A DNA stretch of 64,000 nucleotides from Hydrogenophaga sp. (GCA_021154985.1 JAJNQE010000128.1:3068-67067), one strand, 5' to 3'; positions 10,540 through 19,480 are shown, counted from the first letter of the stretch. The notes: a model not told the origin generated them from the letters alone. Program-made: numbers and translations.

Positions 10540-11037
10540 ATGCGCACCGCGTTGTCCCGTCTGGCTGTCTTTTCTGCTGTGGCTGGCCTGTCGGCCTGCG
10601 CCGGCTACGCACCGCCCAGCGATCTGGCGGGCCTCTCCCGCGATGAGGTCGTGGCCCGCATGGGGCCGCCCGACATGCAGCGCCAGGTGGCTGGCGGCAG
10701 CCGGCTTGAGTTCCCGCGCGGGCCGTACGGCGTTCATACCTGGTTTGTGTACCTCGATGCCAATGGCCGCGCCACCCGCTCCGAGCAGGTGCTCACCGAA
10801 ACCAACTTCCTGCGCATCAACCCTGGCATGAGCCAGGAAGAAGCCCGCCAGGTGCTGGGCCGCGCGGGCGAGGTGCAGGCGCTGGGCCGCAACCGGGGGC
10901 AGGTGTGGAGCTACCGCTACGACAACCCGTTCTGCCGCTGGTTCCAGGTCGAGATTGCAGAAGACCAGACCGTGCGTTCAGCCGGCTACGGCGAGCCGCC
11001 GGAGTGCGCCAAACGGGACGACGCAACGCACCCCTGA
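10540..11037 (+). CDS. Lipoprotein with outer-membrane assembly-like repeats
   Basis: This 165-residue protein starts with a lipoprotein signal ending in the lipobox LSAC, so the mature N-terminal Cys would be lipidated. Two similar segments follow (LAGLSRDEVVARMGPPDM and MSQEEARQVLGRAGEV), each with the pattern of a SmpA/OmlA (BamE-like) domain, in which a helix and a Gly-Pro or Gly-Arg turn precede strands. The family is generally anchored in the outer membrane. No specific partner is indicated. The start at 10540 follows an AGGAGA sequence at a suitable distance. Confidence 0.8.
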   Translation: MRTALSRLAVFSAVAGLSACAGYAPPSDLAGLSRDEVVARMGPPDMQRQVAGGSRLEFPRGPYGVHTWFVYLDANGRATRSEQVLTETNFLRINPGMSQEEARQVLGRAGEVQALGRNRGQVWSYRYDNPFCRWFQVEIAEDQTVRSAGYGEPPECAKRDDATHP

Positions 11038-11058
11038 TGGCGGTCAGCGGGCAGGGCT

Positions 11059-12438
11059 TCAGCCGCCTGTTTTGCCTTCCGACATCTGGGTCGCGTCGAG
11101 CTCGCCAGACGCTGGCTCACCCACGGGGGGAGTCTCGCCGGTGGCCACACCCGCCTTGATCAAGCCCTCGTGACCCGGCTCCCACAAGTCCCAGCCAGGC
11201 GTGCCCAGGGCCCTCTGTACGAAGTCCTCGGGCACACCCCGCCTGCGGTAGAAGTTCGCCACAAAATGGTCCGTCGAAGACCACCCTGTGCCGAAGCCCT
11301 CGCCCAGGCGGTGGCTGCGGTGAAAGCCGAGGCTGGACTCGGGTGTCAGCAGTCGCCGCTCACCCGCCACAAACACCAGGGTGCAGGCGCTGGCGCAAGC
11401 CCCGATTGCCTGAGTGTTGAGCGCGCGCTGCAGCGCCAGTTGGGCCATGCCATGGCCCTCGGCCAGCAATCCGCCGGGGCTGGTGATCTCCAGCACGCGC
11501 ACCTGGGGGTGTTGAGCCAGCGCGCTCATGAGTGCACGGGTGCTGCCTACCCCCATGTCGCCCACGATCTTCAGGCGCGTCACCTCGCCGCTGTCTGACC
11601 GAACCGCTGTGATGGAGACCGCATCGAGCCCCCTCACATACAACGACCACCAGCCCTGCAACAGCGCGCCCAGACTCGTGGTCACGGCAAAGGCCATCGC
11701 CAGCGCGACCACCATGTTGCCCATCAGACCCCCCACCGCCAGCCACGGCGCCACGCCTTCGCCGACACGGCGCGCACTGCTGCGCACAGCCCCCACGATC
11801 CATGCGCCGTTCCACACCAGCGCCCAGGTGGTCACACCCACCGCCGCCCACAACCAGAACAGATAGCTGTTCTCCACGTCCCAGGTTTTGCCTTCCAGCC
11901 AGTTGGCTGCACCCAGCGCGAGCAAAGCCAGTGCGAAGCCGGTCACCAAGGTGTTCAGCTGTCCCCAGTGTCCCTGGGTGATGACCCAGAAGCGGGGGTC
12001 CAGCTCCAGCTTCCACCAGGGCGTGCCCTCCACGCTGCGCACGATCTTCTCCACGTTGGCGGGCAGCACATCCCGGTATCTCGCCATGCCGTCGTGACCC
12101 TGGTAGTCCACCCACTGGTGGCGCTTGCGGGCCGGTGCCAGAACGCTGGTCTCGAGCCACGCCACGAGCTTGAGGATGGGTGTCTGGGTGCTCTTGCGGG
12201 TGAGCCATGTGAAGGCACTGGCTTCCAGGTACGGGCGTGAAGTTGCGTCGGCCAGCCGTACCTGAGCCGGGTGCTTCAGCGCCAGTTCATGGTCTTTGGG
12301 CAAGCCCGACATCCACTGGCGCAGGTCGTCCAGCCGCAGCCAGACGCGGCCTTCTTCATCCTCTGCCAGCTTGATTTGCCGGTGAGCATGGCGCTCGGTC
12401 CAGTTGCGAACCACGGCAATGCGCTGCAAACGCGGCAT
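11059..12438 (-). CDS. Membrane protein: antirepressor-like N-terminus, three TM segments, ClpP-like protease domain
   Basis: This 459-residue protein has an unusual build. Residues ~1-110 contain RQIKLAEDEEGRVWLRLDDL and AFTWLTRKSTQTPI followed by LKLVAWLETSVLAPARK, which recalls phage antirepressor (BRO/KilA-type) domains. Three hydrophobic segments follow, at about 160-180, 192-217 and 230-258. The C-terminal half resembles the ClpP/crotonase-fold protease-like group (COG3904): LEITSPGGLLAEG gives the oxyanion-type glycine pair, IGACASACTLVFVAG the nucleophile serine, and SLGFHRSH the candidate histidine. The protease domain would face the periplasm. It lies 10 bases after galM on the same strand, probably as a readthrough passenger. 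Substrate unknown. Confidence 0.7.
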   Translation of the reverse strand: MPRLQRIAVVRNWTERHAHRQIKLAEDEEGRVWLRLDDLRQWMSGLPKDHELALKHPAQVRLADATSRPYLEASAFTWLTRKSTQTPILKLVAWLETSVLAPARKRHQWVDYQGHDGMARYRDVLPANVEKIVRSVEGTPWWKLELDPRFWVITQGHWGQLNTLVTGFALALLALGAANWLEGKTWDVENSYLFWLWAAVGVTTWALVWNGAWIVGAVRSSARRVGEGVAPWLAVGGLMGNMVVALAMAFAVTTSLGALLQGWWSLYVRGLDAVSITAVRSDSGEVTRLKIVGDMGVGSTRALMSALAQHPQVRVLEITSPGGLLAEGHGMAQLALQRALNTQAIGACASACTLVFVAGERRLLTPESSLGFHRSHRLGEGFGTGWSSTDHFVANFYRRRGVPEDFVQRALGTPGWDLWEPGHEGLIKAGVATGETPPVGEPASGELDATQMSEGKTGG

Positions 12439-12448
12439 TCGCGTCGCC

Positions 12449-13507
12449 TCAGATCACACCAAACCGGTACACCGTCGTGCCCCGGTATGGGCGCCCGGGT
12501 GCGACCAGGTTCTGCGGCAGCGTGGGGCAGTTGGGCGCGTTGGGAAACCACTGCGGCTCCAGGCACACCGCGCAGCGCGGGCGGTGGCGCACGCCCTGTT
12601 TGCCCACGTCGGGCCTCTCACCCACACCCAGCTGGCCTGCGGTGTAGACCTGCAGCAGGGGCTCGGTGGTCCACACATCGAGCGTGCGGCCGCTGGCCTC
12701 GCTGCGCAGTTGCGCGCACAGGCGGGCTTCGGTGGTGGCGCCGTCCGGGAGGGGGTAGCTCAAATCAATGTCGGGTACCGCGCCCAGCGCTGTTGCGCTC
12801 TTCAGGTCGTGCACATGGCCATTCAACAAAACACGTTCGCCAGTGGCAATGCCGTCGGCGCCGGTGGCCAGCACATCGGTTGCATGCGGTACCTGCAGCA
12901 CATGGCCGTTGATGGACTGGCCTTCGGTCACACCGTCGAGGTTGAAGTAGATGTGGCTGGTGAAGCTGGCCGGGCCGGGCTCGTCCAGCGCAGTGGCCAG
13001 GTGTTCGATGACCAGTGCGTTGTCGTCGTTCAGCCGGTAGGTGAGTTGCAGATCGAGCGTTCCGGGAAAGCTGTCCTCGGCGGTCAGAAATCGGTGGTGC
13101 AACTGCAGCGTTTGTGCGTCGGTCTGCACCGCGTCAAACGCGCGGTGGCGCGCGCCACGTGGTCCGCCGTGGATGCAGTGGGAACCCGAGTTCGGGGTGA
13201 GCCGGTGTTCGCGCCCATCCAGCGTGAAGCGCGCGCCGCCGATACGACCAGCGTAGCGGCCCACAAAAGCGCCCATGGAAGGGGAGCCGCCGAGCACGGC
13301 ATCCAGGCTGTCGTAGCCCAGAGCCACGTCGTCCATCGCCCCGTGCCGGTCGGGCACCATGATCTGCAGCACCTTGGCGCCCAGGTTCGTGATGGCGACT
13401 TCCATGCCGCGCGCGTTGCGCAGCAAGAAGAGGGCGGTGGGTCGACCATCGACCTCGCCTTGAAAGCGGGCCGGGTCGAGCCGGTGAGTGGGTCTGTTGG
13501 GGACCAT
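12449..13507 (-). CDS. galM: Aldose 1-epimerase (galactose mutarotase)
   Basis: This 352-residue enzyme interconverts alpha and beta anomers of aldoses. Conserved segments include VGRYAGRIGGARFTLDG, the histidine motif SHCIHGGPRG, and the substrate loop TSHIYFNLDG. The C-terminus TEPLLQVYTAGQL is also typical. ATG codons at 13507 and 13516 are both possible; neither has a good ribosome-binding site. As the distal gene of the uronate locus it probably speeds the mutarotation of galacturonate or glucuronate, so that the dehydrogenase receives the correct pyranose anomer; that role is inferred from position. Confidence 0.93.
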   Translation of the reverse strand: MVPNRPTHRLDPARFQGEVDGRPTALFLLRNARGMEVAITNLGAKVLQIMVPDRHGAMDDVALGYDSLDAVLGGSPSMGAFVGRYAGRIGGARFTLDGREHRLTPNSGSHCIHGGPRGARHRAFDAVQTDAQTLQLHHRFLTAEDSFPGTLDLQLTYRLNDDNALVIEHLATALDEPGPASFTSHIYFNLDGVTEGQSINGHVLQVPHATDVLATGADGIATGERVLLNGHVHDLKSATALGAVPDIDLSYPLPDGATTEARLCAQLRSEASGRTLDVWTTEPLLQVYTAGQLGVGERPDVGKQGVRHRPRCAVCLEPQWFPNAPNCPTLPQNLVAPGRPYRGTTVYRFGVI

Positions 13508-13556
13508 GCCCACCATTGTGGTCCGGGTGTGCAAACCCCCGGTCCAACAGGTGGTA

Positions 13557-14534
13557 TCAGTCCAGCTTGATGTTGGCCTCGGCCACCACCTCGCCCCAGC
13601 GCTTGCGCTCGCGCTCGAAGAACGCGTCTTGCTCGTTCGGCTGCATGGTGATCACCTCGGCGCCCTGGCCGGTGAGGCGGGCGCGCACGTCGGGGCTGCG
13701 GATGATCTTGATCAGCTCGGCATTGAGCCGCGCAATGATGGCCGGCGGCGTGCCGTTGGCCACCAGCACCCCTTGCCAGGTGCCCGATTCAAAACCGGTC
13801 ACGCCCTGTTCGGCCAGCGTGGGCACGCTGCCCACCAGCGGCATGCGCGCTTTCTTGGAGATGCCCAACACCTTCAGACGACCGCTCTGCACATGCGGCA
13901 GCGTGGCCAGCATGCCGTTCATGATCACCTGCGTCTGACCGGCGACGGTGTCGGTCACCGCTTGCGAGCCGCCCTTGTAGGGCACGTAGATCCACTTGGC
14001 GTTGGTGGCGCGTTGCACGGCCACCCCGGCCACGTGCGGGGCGCTGCCCACGGCGGTCACGGCAAAGTTCAGGTCGGTCGTTTTGGACAGTTCCACCAGT
14101 TCCTTGAGGTTGTTGGCCTTCACCGAAGGGTGCACCGCCAGCATGTGCGGCGAGTAGGCCAGCATGGTCACACCGCGCAGGTCTTTGCTGGGGTTGAAGG
14201 CCAGCTTGGTGTAGACCGACGGGCTGATGGCGAGCGCACCCACGTCGCACAGCAGCATGGTGTGGCCATCGGGGGTGGACTTGGCCACCAGGTCGGCGCC
14301 GATGTTGCCGTTGGCGCCGGCCCGGTTTTCCACCACCACGGGTTGGCCCAGGCTCTCCGAGAGCAACTGGCTGATGGCCCGCGCGATGATGTCGGACGAA
14401 CCGCCCGGTGGGTAGGGCACGATGAGGCGGATCGGTTTGTTGGGGAAGCTCTGCGCCAGGGCGGGCTGGCCCACGGCGGCGATGGTGGCCGAGGCCACCG
14501 AGGCGGCGAGGAGTTGTCTGCGATTCAATGACAT
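13557..14534 (-). CDS. Bug/TctC-family periplasmic binding protein
   Basis: This 325-residue protein belongs to the Bug family of extracytoplasmic solute receptors (tripartite tricarboxylate transporter type). The start MSLNRRQLLAASVASATIAA is a signal peptide with an RR pair, possibly Tat. The mature part opens with FPNKPIRLIVPYPPGGSSD, a Bug hallmark, and continues with VVENRAGANGNIGADLVAKS. No TctA or TctB membrane genes accompany it, which is usual for the many orphan Bug proteins in Burkholderiales. Its position behind the TRAP genes suggests a uronate or aldarate ligand; this is inference. Confidence 0.92.
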   Translation of the reverse strand: MSLNRRQLLAASVASATIAAVGQPALAQSFPNKPIRLIVPYPPGGSSDIIARAISQLLSESLGQPVVVENRAGANGNIGADLVAKSTPDGHTMLLCDVGALAISPSVYTKLAFNPSKDLRGVTMLAYSPHMLAVHPSVKANNLKELVELSKTTDLNFAVTAVGSAPHVAGVAVQRATNAKWIYVPYKGGSQAVTDTVAGQTQVIMNGMLATLPHVQSGRLKVLGISKKARMPLVGSVPTLAEQGVTGFESGTWQGVLVANGTPPAIIARLNAELIKIIRSPDVRARLTGQGAEVITMQPNEQDAFFERERKRWGEVVAEANIKLD

Positions 14535-14564
14535 GGTGAGTCCCTTGGGGGTTCAGTGAAAAAC

Positions 14565-14610
14565 GCTGCGGGATCGACCGGTGCGCTCGCGCTGCCGGCT
14601 TTCCCGCAGC
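14565..14610 (-). repeat. Intercistronic hairpin between dctM and the Bug gene
   Basis: GCTGCGGGA (14565-14573) is complementary to TCCCGCAGC (14602-14610), with further pairing inside (CCGG at 14578 with CCGG at 14595). There is no T-run, so it probably stabilises the upstream message or attenuates the downstream gene. Confidence 0.45.
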
Positions 14611-14616
14611 ACGGAA

Positions 14617-15903
14617 TCAGCGGCCGAGCACGGTCTGCGGCAGCCACAGCGAAATGGCGGGGAGGTAGGTCACGGCCATCAGCACGCCGAACAGCGCGAC
14701 GTAGAAAGGGATCAGCGCCTTGACCACGGTTTCCATGGGCAGCTTGGCAATGGCGCTGCCCACGAACAGCACACCACCCACGGGCGGCGTGATCAACCCC
14801 ATGCCGAGGTTGACCATCATGATCATTCCGAAGTGCACGGGGTCCACACCGATGGCCTTGACCACCGGCAGCAGGATGGGCGTGAGGATCAGGATCAACG
14901 GCGCCATGTCCATCAGCGTGCCCAGGGCCAGCAGCATGATGTTGATCATCATGAGGATCACGTAGCGGTTGTCCGACAGCGTGGTGAGGGCCGTGGTGAT
15001 CTGCAGCGGGATCTGCATCAGCGTCATGATGTAGCCGAAGCCCGCAGCGAAGGCGATGAGGATCATCACGATCGCCAGCGTCTTCACCGTCCGGTGCACC
15101 AGCTTGGGCAGTTCGCGCCACCGGTAGTCGCGGTAGACGAACATGGTCACACCGAAGGCCCAGAGCACGGCGATGGAAGCCGACTCGGTGGCGGTGAACA
15201 CGCCGGAAAGAATGCCGCCGAGGATGATCACCATGGTCATCAGACCCCAGAGCGCGTCGGCGCAGATCTTCAGTGCCTGGCGCAGCGGAATCACCTCGCC
15301 CTTGGGGTAGTTCTGGCGCTTGGCGATCACCAGGCACATCACAGCCAGGGTCAAGCCCAGCAGCAGGCCTGGCAACACGCCCGCCAGGAACAGCGCCGCA
15401 ATGGACACCGAGCCCCCAGCCGCGAGCGAGTAGATCACCGCGTTGTGGCTGGGCGGAATCAGGATCGCCTGCACCGAGCCGCTCACCGTCACGGCGGTGG
15501 CGAATTCGCGCGGGTAGCCCTTTTTTTCCATTTCGGGAATCAGCACCGTGCCGACCGAGGCGGTGTCTGCCATGGAGGAGCCCGAGATCGCGCCAAAGAA
15601 AGTGGAGGCGAGGATGTTCACCAGCGACAGCCCGCCCCGGATGAAACCCACGAGCACGTTGGCAAACGCCACCAGCCGACGTGCCATGCCGCCCTCGGCC
15701 ATGATGGCGCCGGCCAGCACAAAGAAAGGAATGGCCAGCAGCGAGAACTTGTTGACGCCGCTGCTGATGGCGATCATCACCGCGTCAAGCGGGATCTCGA
15801 TCCACCACGCGCCGATGAGCGCTGCAATGCCCAGGGCATAGGCCACCGGTGTGCCAATGAGCATCAGCACGAAGAAACTGCCGAGCAGGATGAGCGCGTC
15901 CAT
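14617..15903 (-). CDS. dctM: TRAP transporter large permease
   Basis: This 428-residue integral membrane protein is the ion-coupled transport subunit of a TRAP transporter, with about 12 hydrophobic helices. Family motifs include GTPVAYALG near the N-terminus, GAISGSSMADTASVGTVLIP, and ITPPVGGVLFVGSAIAKLP near the C-terminus. Its start overlaps the stop of the small permease by three bases in ATGA form. With dctP and dctQ it should import an acidic sugar using the sodium gradient. A TRAP system next to uronate dehydrogenase points to hexuronate uptake. Confidence 0.95.
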   Translation of the reverse strand: MDALILLGSFFVLMLIGTPVAYALGIAALIGAWWIEIPLDAVMIAISSGVNKFSLLAIPFFVLAGAIMAEGGMARRLVAFANVLVGFIRGGLSLVNILASTFFGAISGSSMADTASVGTVLIPEMEKKGYPREFATAVTVSGSVQAILIPPSHNAVIYSLAAGGSVSIAALFLAGVLPGLLLGLTLAVMCLVIAKRQNYPKGEVIPLRQALKICADALWGLMTMVIILGGILSGVFTATESASIAVLWAFGVTMFVYRDYRWRELPKLVHRTVKTLAIVMILIAFAAGFGYIMTLMQIPLQITTALTTLSDNRYVILMMINIMLLALGTLMDMAPLILILTPILLPVVKAIGVDPVHFGMIMMVNLGMGLITPPVGGVLFVGSAIAKLPMETVVKALIPFYVALFGVLMAVTYLPAISLWLPQTVLGR

Positions 15904-16433
15904 CAGGCAGCTTTCTCTTCAGATTCGGTGATGAGGTCGAAGCGGACCACGTCGCGCTGGCTCTGGTCACCGAGGAACAAAAACTCCAGCACAAACAGGA
16001 ACGTGACGAACCCGCCCAGCGGCACCGGCACGTAGGTCAAACCCACAGGCAGCCAGGGCAACGCCGGAATCGACTGGCCCCACGTGCCCACGCACAGCGA
16101 GATACCGTAGAACACCATGAAGGCACTCACCAGGAGCATGAGCACGCTCACCGCAAAGGCCATGACGCCCCGCACCGCGGGCGGCATGCGCTCGGTGAGC
16201 ATGACCACCGCAATGTGGGCCCCGGCGCGGTAGGCCGCTGCCGCACCGAGGAAGGTGAAGATCACCATCAGCAGGATCGAGATCGGCTCGGGCCATTGCG
16301 ACCCGGTGCCCAGCACATAGCGCGCAAAGATGCCCCAGGGGATGAAGATCGACATCAGGAAAACGCAGGCCCCGGCCACCCAGATGCAGGCCAGGTAGAC
16401 GGCGTCGAGCGCGCGGTGGATCGTTTCTGCCAT
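15903..16433 (-). CDS. dctQ: TRAP transporter small permease
   Basis: This 176-residue protein has four hydrophobic segments (about 15-37, 50-68, 88-110 and 130-155) in the DctQ arrangement, with the conserved phrase FLGAAAAYRAGAHIAVVML in the second and third. It binds the large permease and is needed for function. The short spacing and ATGA overlap with dctM show one operon. The gene is separated from dctP by 148 bases that contain a hairpin. Confidence 0.92.
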   Translation of the reverse strand: MAETIHRALDAVYLACIWVAGACVFLMSIFIPWGIFARYVLGTGSQWPEPISILLMVIFTFLGAAAAYRAGAHIAVVMLTERMPPAVRGVMAFAVSVLMLLVSAFMVFYGISLCVGTWGQSIPALPWLPVGLTYVPVPLGGFVTFLFVLEFLFLGDQSQRDVVRFDLITESEEKAA

Positions 16434-16510
16434 GGAAGTTGCTCAAGAATTCAAAGGGCTGCGGACGCTGAGATGCGGGTTGGAGAAAGTGCCCCCACAC
16501 CGAGGGCTCC

Positions 16511-16536
16511 TGTGGATCCGGCTCCGCCGGTCCACA
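16511..16536 (-). repeat. Hairpin between dctP and dctQ
   Basis: TGTGGA and CCGGC in the left arm pair with GCCGG and TCCACA in the right arm, with one bulged base. It sits in the 148-base dctP-dctQ gap. A stem here can protect the upstream dctP message and so give more binding protein than permease, as reported for other TRAP and ABC operons; this is inferred from position. Confidence 0.5.
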
Positions 16537-16581
16537 TGGCGCGTCCGCCTCCGCGGGAAGCCGCGAAGCGGCAGGGGGCCT

Positions 16582-17559
16582 TTACTTCACGGCTTCAATG
16601 CGCTTCATCAGGTCGGCCAGCTGCGCGCCGTACTTGGCGCGCACCGGCGCGGTGGCGTCAAAGAAGGGCTTCTGGTCGACGTTGATGAATTCCACGCCAG
16701 CGGCCTTGAGCTTGGCGCTGTAGTCCTCCACGCTCTTGTCCCACAGCGCACGCTGCTCCAGTTGTGCCTCGCGCGCGACCTTCTTCACCAACGCCTGGTC
16801 GGCGGGGGTGAGCTTGTCCCAGGTCACCTTGGACATCACGAAGATCTCCGGAATGATGAGGTGGTTGGTCTGTGCGTAGTACTTGGCGGGCGTGGTGTAG
16901 TGGTTGGCCGTGAAGTAGCTGGGCGGGTTGTTTTCCGCGCCGTCGATCACGCCGGTCTGCAATGAGGTGAACACCTCGCCATAGGCCATGGAGATGCCGT
17001 TGCCGCCCATGGCGTTCATGGTGTCCACGAACAGCGGGTTGCCCATCATGCGGATCTTCTGACCCTTGAGGTCTGCGGGGCTGCGCACGGGCTTCTTGGT
17101 GTAGAGGCTGCGCGAGCCGCCGTCCATCCAGCCCAGTGCTACCAGCCGCGACGAGCTGTTGGTGACCTTGTTGAGCAGGTCTGCGCCCACCTCGCCGTCG
17201 ATGACCTTGCGCATGTGGGCCACATCGCGGAACACGAAGGGCATGTTGAACACGTTGACCTCGGGCACGATGGGGCCGATCACCCCCAGCGAGATGCGCG
17301 CGATCTGGATCGCGCCCAGCTGTGTCTGCTCCACAGCTTCTTTCTCCTCGCCGAGCACAGCACCCGGGAACATCTGCAGCTTGATGCGGCCACTGGTGGC
17401 GGCTTCGAGCTTCTTGCCCATGGCCTCCATCGCCGCCACGGTGGGGTATCCGGCGGGGTGGGTGTCGTGGGCCTTGAGCACCATGTTTTGTGCATGGGCG
17501 CTCAGGGGCATCAAGCTGGCCATGGCCAGGCTCAGGATCAGGCGGCGTGGGATCTTCAT
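16582..17559 (-). CDS. dctP: TRAP transporter substrate-binding protein
   Basis: This 325-residue periplasmic binding protein has a signal peptide (MKIPRRLILSLAMASLMPLS, cut after AHAQ). The DctP fold is shown by VLKAHDTHPAGYPT, the segment KLQMFPGAVLGEEKEAVEQT, and KGQKIRMMGNPLFVDTMNAM, in which the arginine that clamps the ligand carboxylate lies. Residues YGEVFTSLQTGVIDGAENNP are also conserved. It would capture the acidic sugar for DctQM. The start at 17559 leaves 47 bases to the lactonase gene upstream. Confidence 0.95.
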   Translation of the reverse strand: MKIPRRLILSLAMASLMPLSAHAQNMVLKAHDTHPAGYPTVAAMEAMGKKLEAATSGRIKLQMFPGAVLGEEKEAVEQTQLGAIQIARISLGVIGPIVPEVNVFNMPFVFRDVAHMRKVIDGEVGADLLNKVTNSSSRLVALGWMDGGSRSLYTKKPVRSPADLKGQKIRMMGNPLFVDTMNAMGGNGISMAYGEVFTSLQTGVIDGAENNPPSYFTANHYTTPAKYYAQTNHLIIPEIFVMSKVTWDKLTPADQALVKKVAREAQLEQRALWDKSVEDYSAKLKAAGVEFINVDQKPFFDATAPVRAKYGAQLADLMKRIEAVK

Positions 17560-17606
17560 GGTGTCTCCGTTGGGTTGATGTGGCGAGGTGAACGGTGCTG
17601 CCTGCG

Positions 17607-18509
17607 TCAGGGGACGCAGCGCGGCTCGTCCAGGCCCCTCACGCCTGGACGCAGTGCAAAAACGCCGCCGGCCAGCGGCTGATCGGTGAGGTCGCCACCG
17701 GGTCGGATGGAGGTGACGAACAAGGTGTCGAGGCCGCTGCCACCAAAGGCGCACATGGCGGGTTTTTTCACCGGCACGGCCAGCGAGCGGTCAAGCCGGC
17801 CATCGGGGGTGAAGCGGTGCACCAGGCCGGCGTCGTTGCCGCAGATCCAGTAACAACCGTCCTGGTCTACTGCCGCGCCATCGGGTCGGCCTGGCAAGGG
17901 CTTCATGTCGACGAACACGCGTTGACGGCCCGGCGTTCCGCTGTCCACGTCGTAGTCGAAGGCCCACACGGTCTGCACGTTCGGGTGTGAGTCGGAGAGG
18001 TACATGGTTTTCCCATCGGGGCTGAAGGCCATGCCGTTGGGGGTGATGAGACCGCGGTGCAAGGCGCGCACCCGTGCGCCTTCCAGCGCGTACACGCTGC
18101 CGGCGGCTGAGGCCAGCGACATGTCCATCACCATGGAGCCGGCGCGCAGCCGGCCCTGGCGGTCACAGCGGCCGTCGTTGAAGCGCATGCCGCTGTGGGG
18201 GTGCTGCACGGTGCTGATGGTGTCGTGCGTGAGCGTCCCGTCGGCATGGGGCGTGAGCAGCGCCACGCCGGTTTCCATGGCCGCCACCCAGCGGCCGTGT
18301 GGTGTGGCTTCGCTGCCCTCGGCCAGGGCCATGCAGCCGGTCATCTCCGGCGTGGCCCATTGACGCGTCTGGCCGGTCGCAGCGCTCCAGCACCAGAGCG
18401 CGCGACCCGGAATGTCGACCCAGAACAAGCACTGGCGCAGCGTGTCCCACACGGGGCTTTCGCCCACCCCGTTGCGCGCGTCGACCAGCAGCTCGGCGGA
18501 GGCGTTCAT
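17607..18509 (-). CDS. SMP-30/gluconolactonase-family sugar lactonase
   Basis: This 300-residue six-bladed beta-propeller enzyme hydrolyses sugar lactones. Metal ligands are expected at the glutamate of GVGESPVWD, the asparagine in ITPNGMAFSPDG and the aspartate in GRPDGAAVDQDG; RFNDGRCD is the substrate-side motif. Six bases separate it from the uronate dehydrogenase gene, whose product is an aldarolactone, so this protein is probably the aldarolactone hydrolase (UxuL/UxuF-type role). The exact lactone ring size cannot be told from the sequence. Confidence 0.88.
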   Translation of the reverse strand: MNASAELLVDARNGVGESPVWDTLRQCLFWVDIPGRALWCWSAATGQTRQWATPEMTGCMALAEGSEATPHGRWVAAMETGVALLTPHADGTLTHDTISTVQHPHSGMRFNDGRCDRQGRLRAGSMVMDMSLASAAGSVYALEGARVRALHRGLITPNGMAFSPDGKTMYLSDSHPNVQTVWAFDYDVDSGTPGRQRVFVDMKPLPGRPDGAAVDQDGCYWICGNDAGLVHRFTPDGRLDRSLAVPVKKPAMCAFGGSGLDTLFVTSIRPGGDLTDQPLAGGVFALRPGVRGLDEPRCVP

Positions 18510-18514
18510 TGCGT

Positions 18515-19324
18515 TCAAAACGGCCCCGCCTTGACGAAAGAACCGCCCTGGTAAATGGCGACGGGGTCGCTCAGGTCGGGTGCCTGGGTGCGGGCGTAGA
18601 CCGCTTCGCGGAACACGTCGGACGTGTCCTGGGCGACGAAGCCCACGTGCCGCGCACGGCTGTTGTCCCACCAGGTCACGGCGTTGTTGGACATGCCGAA
18701 GATGGTGCTGTGGCCGAGCACCGGGGTGCTCAGGCAGGCGGTGATGAGGCGGTGCAGGTCGTCGAAGCTGAGCCAGGTGGCGAGCATGCGGCGGTCTTTG
18801 GGTTCGGCGAACGAGGAGCCGATGCGCACGCACGCGGTCTCGATGCCGTGGCGGTCAAAGTAGAGGCGAGCCAGGTCTTCGCCAAAGGCCTTGCTCAGAC
18901 CGTAAAACCCATCGGGTCGCGCCGGGTGGTCGGCGTGGATGGTTTCGCTCTGTTTGTAAAAGCCAGTCACATGGTTGGAGCTGGCGAACACCACCCGTTT
19001 CACGCCGTGTTTGCGGGCAGCTTCGTAGAGGTTGTAGGCGCCAACAATGTTGGCCTGCAGGATGGCAGCGAAAGGCGCCTCGACCGAAATGCCGCCCATG
19101 TGCACGATGGTGTCCACCCCCGCGACCATGGCGTCCACCTCGGCCGCATTCGACAGGTCGGCCAGCACGATTTCCTCGCCGGCTTGCGCTTCGCCCAGCC
19201 CCACTTTGTCGGACAGGCGCAGCACGTCGCAGTTGCCCTTGAGGCGATCGCGCAGTGCGGTGCCCAGGCCGCCGGCGGCGCCGGTGAGCAGCAGGCGGTG
19301 GTGGGTTTTCAGCGTGTTTTCCAT
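18515..19324 (-). CDS. udh: Uronate dehydrogenase
   Basis: This 269-residue short-chain dehydrogenase oxidises glucuronate or galacturonate to the aldarolactone with NAD+. It has the Rossmann motif LLTGAAGGLG, the serine motif VVFASSNHVTGFY, and the catalytic YGLSKAFGE (Tyr-X3-Lys). Length and the HVTGFY segment match characterised uronate dehydrogenases of Pseudomonas and Agrobacterium. It is the first gene of the minus-strand operon, divergent from a FadR-type regulator with a palindromic operator between them. Downstream aldarate dehydratase genes are not in this window. Confidence 0.87.
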   Translation of the reverse strand: MENTLKTHHRLLLTGAAGGLGTALRDRLKGNCDVLRLSDKVGLGEAQAGEEIVLADLSNAAEVDAMVAGVDTIVHMGGISVEAPFAAILQANIVGAYNLYEAARKHGVKRVVFASSNHVTGFYKQSETIHADHPARPDGFYGLSKAFGEDLARLYFDRHGIETACVRIGSSFAEPKDRRMLATWLSFDDLHRLITACLSTPVLGHSTIFGMSNNAVTWWDNSRARHVGFVAQDTSDVFREAVYARTQAPDLSDPVAIYQGGSFVKAGPF

Positions 19325-19418
19325 GGAAAGGCAGCTCTTCTGGGCGACGGGGCGGGTGTGTTTTGAAGCGCTTGGACTTTCGCAAAGGCTTTGCTACAGT
19401 CCGCTCATCTTGAGTTGT

Positions 19419-19435
19419 CAGTTGTCAGACAACTG
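19419..19435. promoter_or_regulatory. Palindromic operator between udh and the FadR-type regulator
   Basis: CAGTTGTC and GACAACTG form a perfect inverted repeat around one A. The core TTGTCAGACAA has the GTNNGAC-like symmetry seen at FadR/GntR operators. A third half-site copy (GTTGTCA) lies directly upstream at 19414-19420. It is placed to control both the udh operon and the regulator gene. Confidence 0.7.
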
Positions 19436-19480
19436 CCGGAATTGTGTGAACCCCGAGGGTGGGGTGTCAAGGAAAAAACA

